DNA of 10,162 nt from an uncultured Clostridia bacterium. Its GTDB lineage: Bacteria; Bacillota; Clostridia; Christensenellales; Aristaeellaceae. The stretch covers positions 1 through 10,162 of the forward strand of contig CANQGC010000086.1 in the NCBI GenBank assembly GCA_947600345.1, in the 5' to 3' direction. Under the pieces are notes generated by a model. The model was given only the letters and a program-made list of their open reading frames with translations, was not told where the DNA came from and made no database searches. Positions 5,914 to 10,162 of this stretch are shown in pieces. The first letter of the stretch is position 1; the number at the start of each line of letters is the position of its first letter. The position numbers were made by a program, and so were the translations under genes.

Positions 5914-7650
5914 ATGGCGTGGATTCCGGATTCGTTTCTGGACGAGCTGCTGTCCCGCACGAGCATCGAGGAGATCGTGGCCGAATACGTGCCGCTGAAG
6001 CGCAAGGGAAAGCGCTACTGGGGCTGCTGCCCCTTCCACAACGAAAAGACGCCGTCCTTCTCCGTCAACCCCGAGGAGCAATTCTACTACTGCTTCGGCT
6101 GCCACGCCTCCGGCGGCGTGTTCCGCTTCGTGCAGGAGATGGAGCACCTGGATTTCCCGGAGGCCGTGCGGTTTGTGGCGGACCGGCTGCACATGCAGGT
6201 GCCCGAGGCCGCGCCGCCAAAGGGCAGGGGAGACTACGCCACCGGCGCGGAGCGCGACCGCATCTGCGAGGCGAACGTCGCCGCCGCCCGCTACTACCAC
6301 GCGACGCTCTGGACCCCCGAGGGCGCCGAGGCGCTCTCCTATCTCTATAAGCGGGGGTTGAACGATTCCGATATTCGACGCTTCGGCCTGGGCGCCGCGC
6401 CGGTGGGCAGGACGGCGCTGATCGATCAGCTGCGCGGGCAGGGCTTCGACGACGCGCTGCTCAAGCGCGCGGGTCTCGCCGTGGAGCGGGACGGCAAGCT
6501 GATGGACATGTTCCGCAACCGGGCGATCTTTCCGATCATCAACCCGACGGGCAAGGTGATCGGCTTCGGCGGCCGGGCCATGGGCGACGTCCAGCCCAAG
6601 TACCTCAACACGCCGGATACGCCGGTGTTCAACAAGCGCAAGGGGCTCTACGCGCTGAATTACGTAAAGCGGGAGCGCGAGAGCGAGCGCCTGGTGCTGG
6701 TGGAGGGCTACATGGACACGGTGTCGCTGCGCAAGTACGGCGTGCGCGGCGTCGTGGCCACGCTGGGCACGGCGCTGACCGAGGAGCAGGCCATGCTGAT
6801 CCACCGCCAGGTATCCGAGGTGTGGATCAGCTACGACGGCGATCCGCCGGGGCAGAAGGCCGCGCTGCGGGCGCTGGACATCTTCGACAAGGTGGACGGG
6901 CTGACCGCCAGGGTGATCGACTATCCCGCCGGGCAGGACCCGGACGACTTCATACGCGCCAACGGACTGGAGGGCTTCGAGAAGCTGCCCCGCTACGACG
7001 CGGCGGAGTACCGCATGCTGCGCGCGAGGGACGGCCTGGAGCTGAACACCCAGGAGGGCATGACCCAGTATGCGCTGCGCTGCTGCGAGATTCTGCGCAA
7101 CGTTCGTGATCCCATTCGAATGGAAAACTATCTGCGCGCGCTCGCCGCGCAGACGGGCTACGAGCGCGAGGTGCTGCTTCGGCAGATCGGCGTGACCGCC
7201 GCCGAGCCAGAGCGCAAGCGGGAGCTGCGCAGGCGTCCGGCGCGCGACGCGCGGGAGGACGCGCCGCTCGAAGAGCGGGCGATCCTGACGCTGCTAGCCC
7301 GGGGAGCCATCCCCCGGGAGATGGTCGCGGCGGAGGATTTTTCCCGGGAGACCAGCCAGAGGCTCGCCGCCTGGCTGCTGGCGGGGAAGAGCGCGGCCGC
7401 GCTGATGGATCAGATTGAGGACGACGCCGAGCGCGGCGAGACCGCCCAGCTGCTCAGCTATTCGCCGCTGCCGGAATCCCGAGACGACTGCCTGATGCTC
7501 GCGCAGACGAGCCTGGCGGCGCTGCGGAAGTCCCGGCTGCGGTCGCGCATGGCCGCCATAGAAGAGGAAATCAAGTCTGCGGACCCCAACCGCAAGGCCG
7601 AGCTGTATCGCCAGATGCAGCGCATTACGCAGGAGATTGAAGAGGACTGA
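5914..7650 (+). CDS. dnaG: DNA primase DnaG
   Basis: A 578-residue primase that makes RNA primers at the replication fork. The N-terminal CHC2 zinc ribbon is complete: C39, H42, C60 and C63 (CPFHNEKTPSFSV...YYCFGC). The catalytic core carries the RNAP basic motif region (FRNRAIFPIINPTGKVIGFGGR), then TOPRIM with EGYMD (E264-D268) and DGD (D308-D310). After DGD the usual 'xAG' is PPG (DGDPPGQKA), a small deviation. From about residue 430 there is a charged linker (RKRELRRRPARDAREDA) and a C-terminal helical region (about 445-578), the likely DnaB helicase-binding domain. Length is close to normal. ATG 5914 has a strong GGGGAGGGGTGA site 7 nt upstream. It is the first gene of the plus-strand operon, 24 bp before rpoD. 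Confidence 0.98.
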   Translation: MAWIPDSFLDELLSRTSIEEIVAEYVPLKRKGKRYWGCCPFHNEKTPSFSVNPEEQFYYCFGCHASGGVFRFVQEMEHLDFPEAVRFVADRLHMQVPEAAPPKGRGDYATGAERDRICEANVAAARYYHATLWTPEGAEALSYLYKRGLNDSDIRRFGLGAAPVGRTALIDQLRGQGFDDALLKRAGLAVERDGKLMDMFRNRAIFPIINPTGKVIGFGGRAMGDVQPKYLNTPDTPVFNKRKGLYALNYVKRERESERLVLVEGYMDTVSLRKYGVRGVVATLGTALTEEQAMLIHRQVSEVWISYDGDPPGQKAALRALDIFDKVDGLTARVIDYPAGQDPDDFIRANGLEGFEKLPRYDAAEYRMLRARDGLELNTQEGMTQYALRCCEILRNVRDPIRMENYLRALAAQTGYEREVLLRQIGVTAAEPERKRELRRRPARDAREDAPLEERAILTLLARGAIPREMVAAEDFSRETSQRLAAWLLAGKSAAALMDQIEDDAERGETAQLLSYSPLPESRDDCLMLAQTSLAALRKSRLRSRMAAIEEEIKSADPNRKAELYRQMQRITQEIEED

Positions 7651-7674
7651 CCGGCCGAAAGGAGTGTCCCATCT

Positions 7675-8768
<1,094 letters not shown>

Positions 8769-8769
<1 letters not shown>

Positions 8770-9482
8770 TGGATTACGCCAAGCACATCTCCCTGGACCC
8801 GCGCCTGTCTGCGATCGCCGAAATGCTGGGCAGCTGCGACTGCTGCGCCGACATCGGTAGCGACCACGGCAGGCTCGGTGCGTTTTTGCTGCAGAATCAC
8901 CGCTGCAAGCGGGCGGTGCTCACGGACATCTCCGCGGATTCCCTGGCCAAAGCCCGCAAGCTCGTCGCGCTGGTGGGCGTGGAGGCGCGCTGCGACTTTC
9001 GCGTGGGCGACGGCGCGCTGGCGCTGGATTCCCCGGTGGACGCGGCGGTCATCGCAGGCATGGGCGGAGAGACCATCGCGGAGATCGTGGAGAACGCTCA
9101 AGGCAGGCTGGACGGCGCGCGGCTGATCGTCCAGCCCAACGTGGCCGCGCCGGAGCTCCGCGCGCGGCTCAATGCGGCGGGGTGGAGGATCGAGGACGAG
9201 GAGCTCGCCCGGGACGGCAGGAGGATCTACCTGATCCTCGCCGCCGCGCTGGGGGAGCAAGCGCTGAGCGCGCGGGAGGTCGAGGTTGGACCCTTGCTGC
9301 TGGCGAAGCGGCACCCGCTGCTCGGGGACTACGCCGCGTTTCGGCTGCGCGTGGACGGCAAGGCGCTGGTCGGAGCGCGGGCGGGGAAGGACGAGGCCGC
9401 GGCGGCGGAGCTTTCGCGGCGCATCGCGATTTGGGAGGAGGTTCGGCAATGGCTGGAACGGTCGGGGACGTCTACCGCATGA
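8769..9482 (+). CDS. trmK: tRNA (adenine(22)-N1)-methyltransferase TrmK
   Basis: A 237-residue SAM-dependent methyltransferase. TrmK methylates N1 of A22 in the D-loop region of certain bacterial tRNAs. The N-terminal Rossmann domain shows the SAM-binding loop DIGSDHG (28-34), TDIS ending the second strand (52-55), GDG (80-82), and the family-specific IAGMGGETI (95-103) and QPN (122-124). The remaining C-terminal part (about 170-230) is charged and helical, matching the coiled-coil domain of TrmK. The ATG at 8769 overlaps the rpoD stop by one base; the longer frame upstream is only a shadow of rpoD. Position after rpoD and before a Nif3 gene is the standard Firmicute order, which supports the assignment. 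Its 3' end overlaps the next gene by 34 bp and contains that gene's ribosome binding site. Confidence 0.95.
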
Positions 9483-10162
9483 TCGACGGCTTCGCGCCCT
9501 TTGATCTGGCGGAGGAGTGGGACAATCCGGGCATACTCGCGGGCAGCGAGGCTGCGGAGGTGTCGGCGATCCTCTGCGCGCTGGAGTTGAATCCGATGGT
9601 GATCGAGGAGGCGAAGGAGCTCGGCGCGAACCTGATCGTCACGCACCATCCGATCCTGTTCCGCGCCCGCAGGAACCTGCGCGAGGACGATCCCGAGGGG
9701 AGGACGCTGTGCGAATTGGTGCGCGCGGGCATCGCGCTGATCGCCGCGCACACGAACTTTGATGCGGCGACGCCCGGCGTGAACGACGTGCTGGCGGCGA
9801 AGCTGGGCCTGAAGGAGTGCGACTCGCTGGACTGCGGCATGCGCGTGGGGAAGCCCGCGCAGCGCACGCTGGGCGAGTTTCGCGAAATGGCGAGCGCGGC
9901 GCTGGGTGCGCCGGTGCGCTGCTACGGCCAGCCGGAGCAGCTGATTCGCCGCGTAGCGGTTCTCGGCGGCGCGGGGGGCGACTACGCCGCCCAGGCGCGG
10001 GAGGCCGGCGCGGACGTCTACCTGACCGGGGAGATCAGCCACCACCGGGCGTGGGACGCCTATCTGGCGGGACTCGCCTGCCTGGAGGCGGGGCACGCGG
10101 CGACGGAGCTTCCGGCGGTGGAATTGCTGGCGGACGGTTTACAAAAGGCCGCGGATGGTGTA
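9449..10162 (+). CDS. Nif3-like dinuclear metal protein (DUF34), 3' end outside window
   Basis: The first 238 codons of a Nif3/DUF34 gene, open to the window edge. Family members bind two metal ions and form toroidal hexamers; some databases call them GTP cyclohydrolase I type 2, but the cellular role is not settled. Metal-binding motifs are present: THHPILF (65-71), HTNFD (101-105) and GHAATE (215-220), with GEISHH at 194-199. HTNFD and GEISHH are only about 90 residues apart, so the PII-like insert of about 100 residues seen in longer members such as B. subtilis YqfO is missing. This is the short form, and probably only about 20-35 residues lie beyond the window. The ATG at 9449 has a strong GGGAGGAGG site (9433-9441) 7 nt upstream, inside trmK. 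The 34-bp overlap with trmK implies coupled expression. Confidence 0.93.
   Translation, partial: MAGTVGDVYRMIDGFAPFDLAEEWDNPGILAGSEAAEVSAILCALELNPMVIEEAKELGANLIVTHHPILFRARRNLREDDPEGRTLCELVRAGIALIAAHTNFDAATPGVNDVLAAKLGLKECDSLDCGMRVGKPAQRTLGEFREMASAALGAPVRCYGQPEQLIRRVAVLGGAGGDYAAQAREAGADVYLTGEISHHRAWDAYLAGLACLEAGHAATELPAVELLADGLQKAADGV

Overview
The window is GC-rich bacterial chromosome from what looks like a Firmicute, probably a high-GC member of the Clostridia. The basis is a valine T-box leader, the order dnaG-rpoD-trmK-nif3 typical of Firmicutes, extended -10 promoters of the vegetative sigma type, and strong GGAGG ribosome binding sites. This placement is inferred from gene content and order, not from a search.

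Layout. (1) At 2-400 is the 3' end of an M23-type metallopeptidase gene, possibly SpoIIQ-like. (2) A strong promoter at 397-424 overlaps its stop codon and drives an uncharacterised 99-residue protein (474-773), followed by a CDP-alcohol phosphatidyltransferase, most likely PgsA (831-1394). (3) A second strong promoter (1391-1419) overlaps the pgsA stop codon. It starts a complete T-box leader (about 1426-1654) with specifier GUC, acceptor-pairing bulge UGGU, and alternative antiterminator and terminator helices. The leader controls a 53-residue two-helix membrane protein (1684-1845) and valyl-tRNA synthetase valS (1867-4521). (4) On the minus strand, convergent with valS, lies a compact aspartate kinase (4583-5695), with a perfect 14-bp hairpin between the two stop codons. 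(5) After a 218-bp divergent intergenic region comes a tightly packed plus-strand operon: dnaG primase (5914-7650), primary sigma factor rpoD/sigA (7675-8769), tRNA m1A22 methyltransferase trmK (8769-9482) and a Nif3/DUF34 gene (9449 to the window end, partial).

How it fits together. Most of the window is housekeeping: phospholipid head-group synthesis, tRNA charging with feedback through uncharged tRNA-Val, replication priming, basal transcription and tRNA modification. The two clear promoters match the consensus of the sigma factor encoded further along. I see no mobile element, CRISPR array, rRNA or tRNA gene, phage gene or defence system. The least explained items are the 53-residue membrane protein inside the valS T-box unit, the 99-residue protein upstream of pgsA, and the aspartate kinase with a shortened regulatory region.
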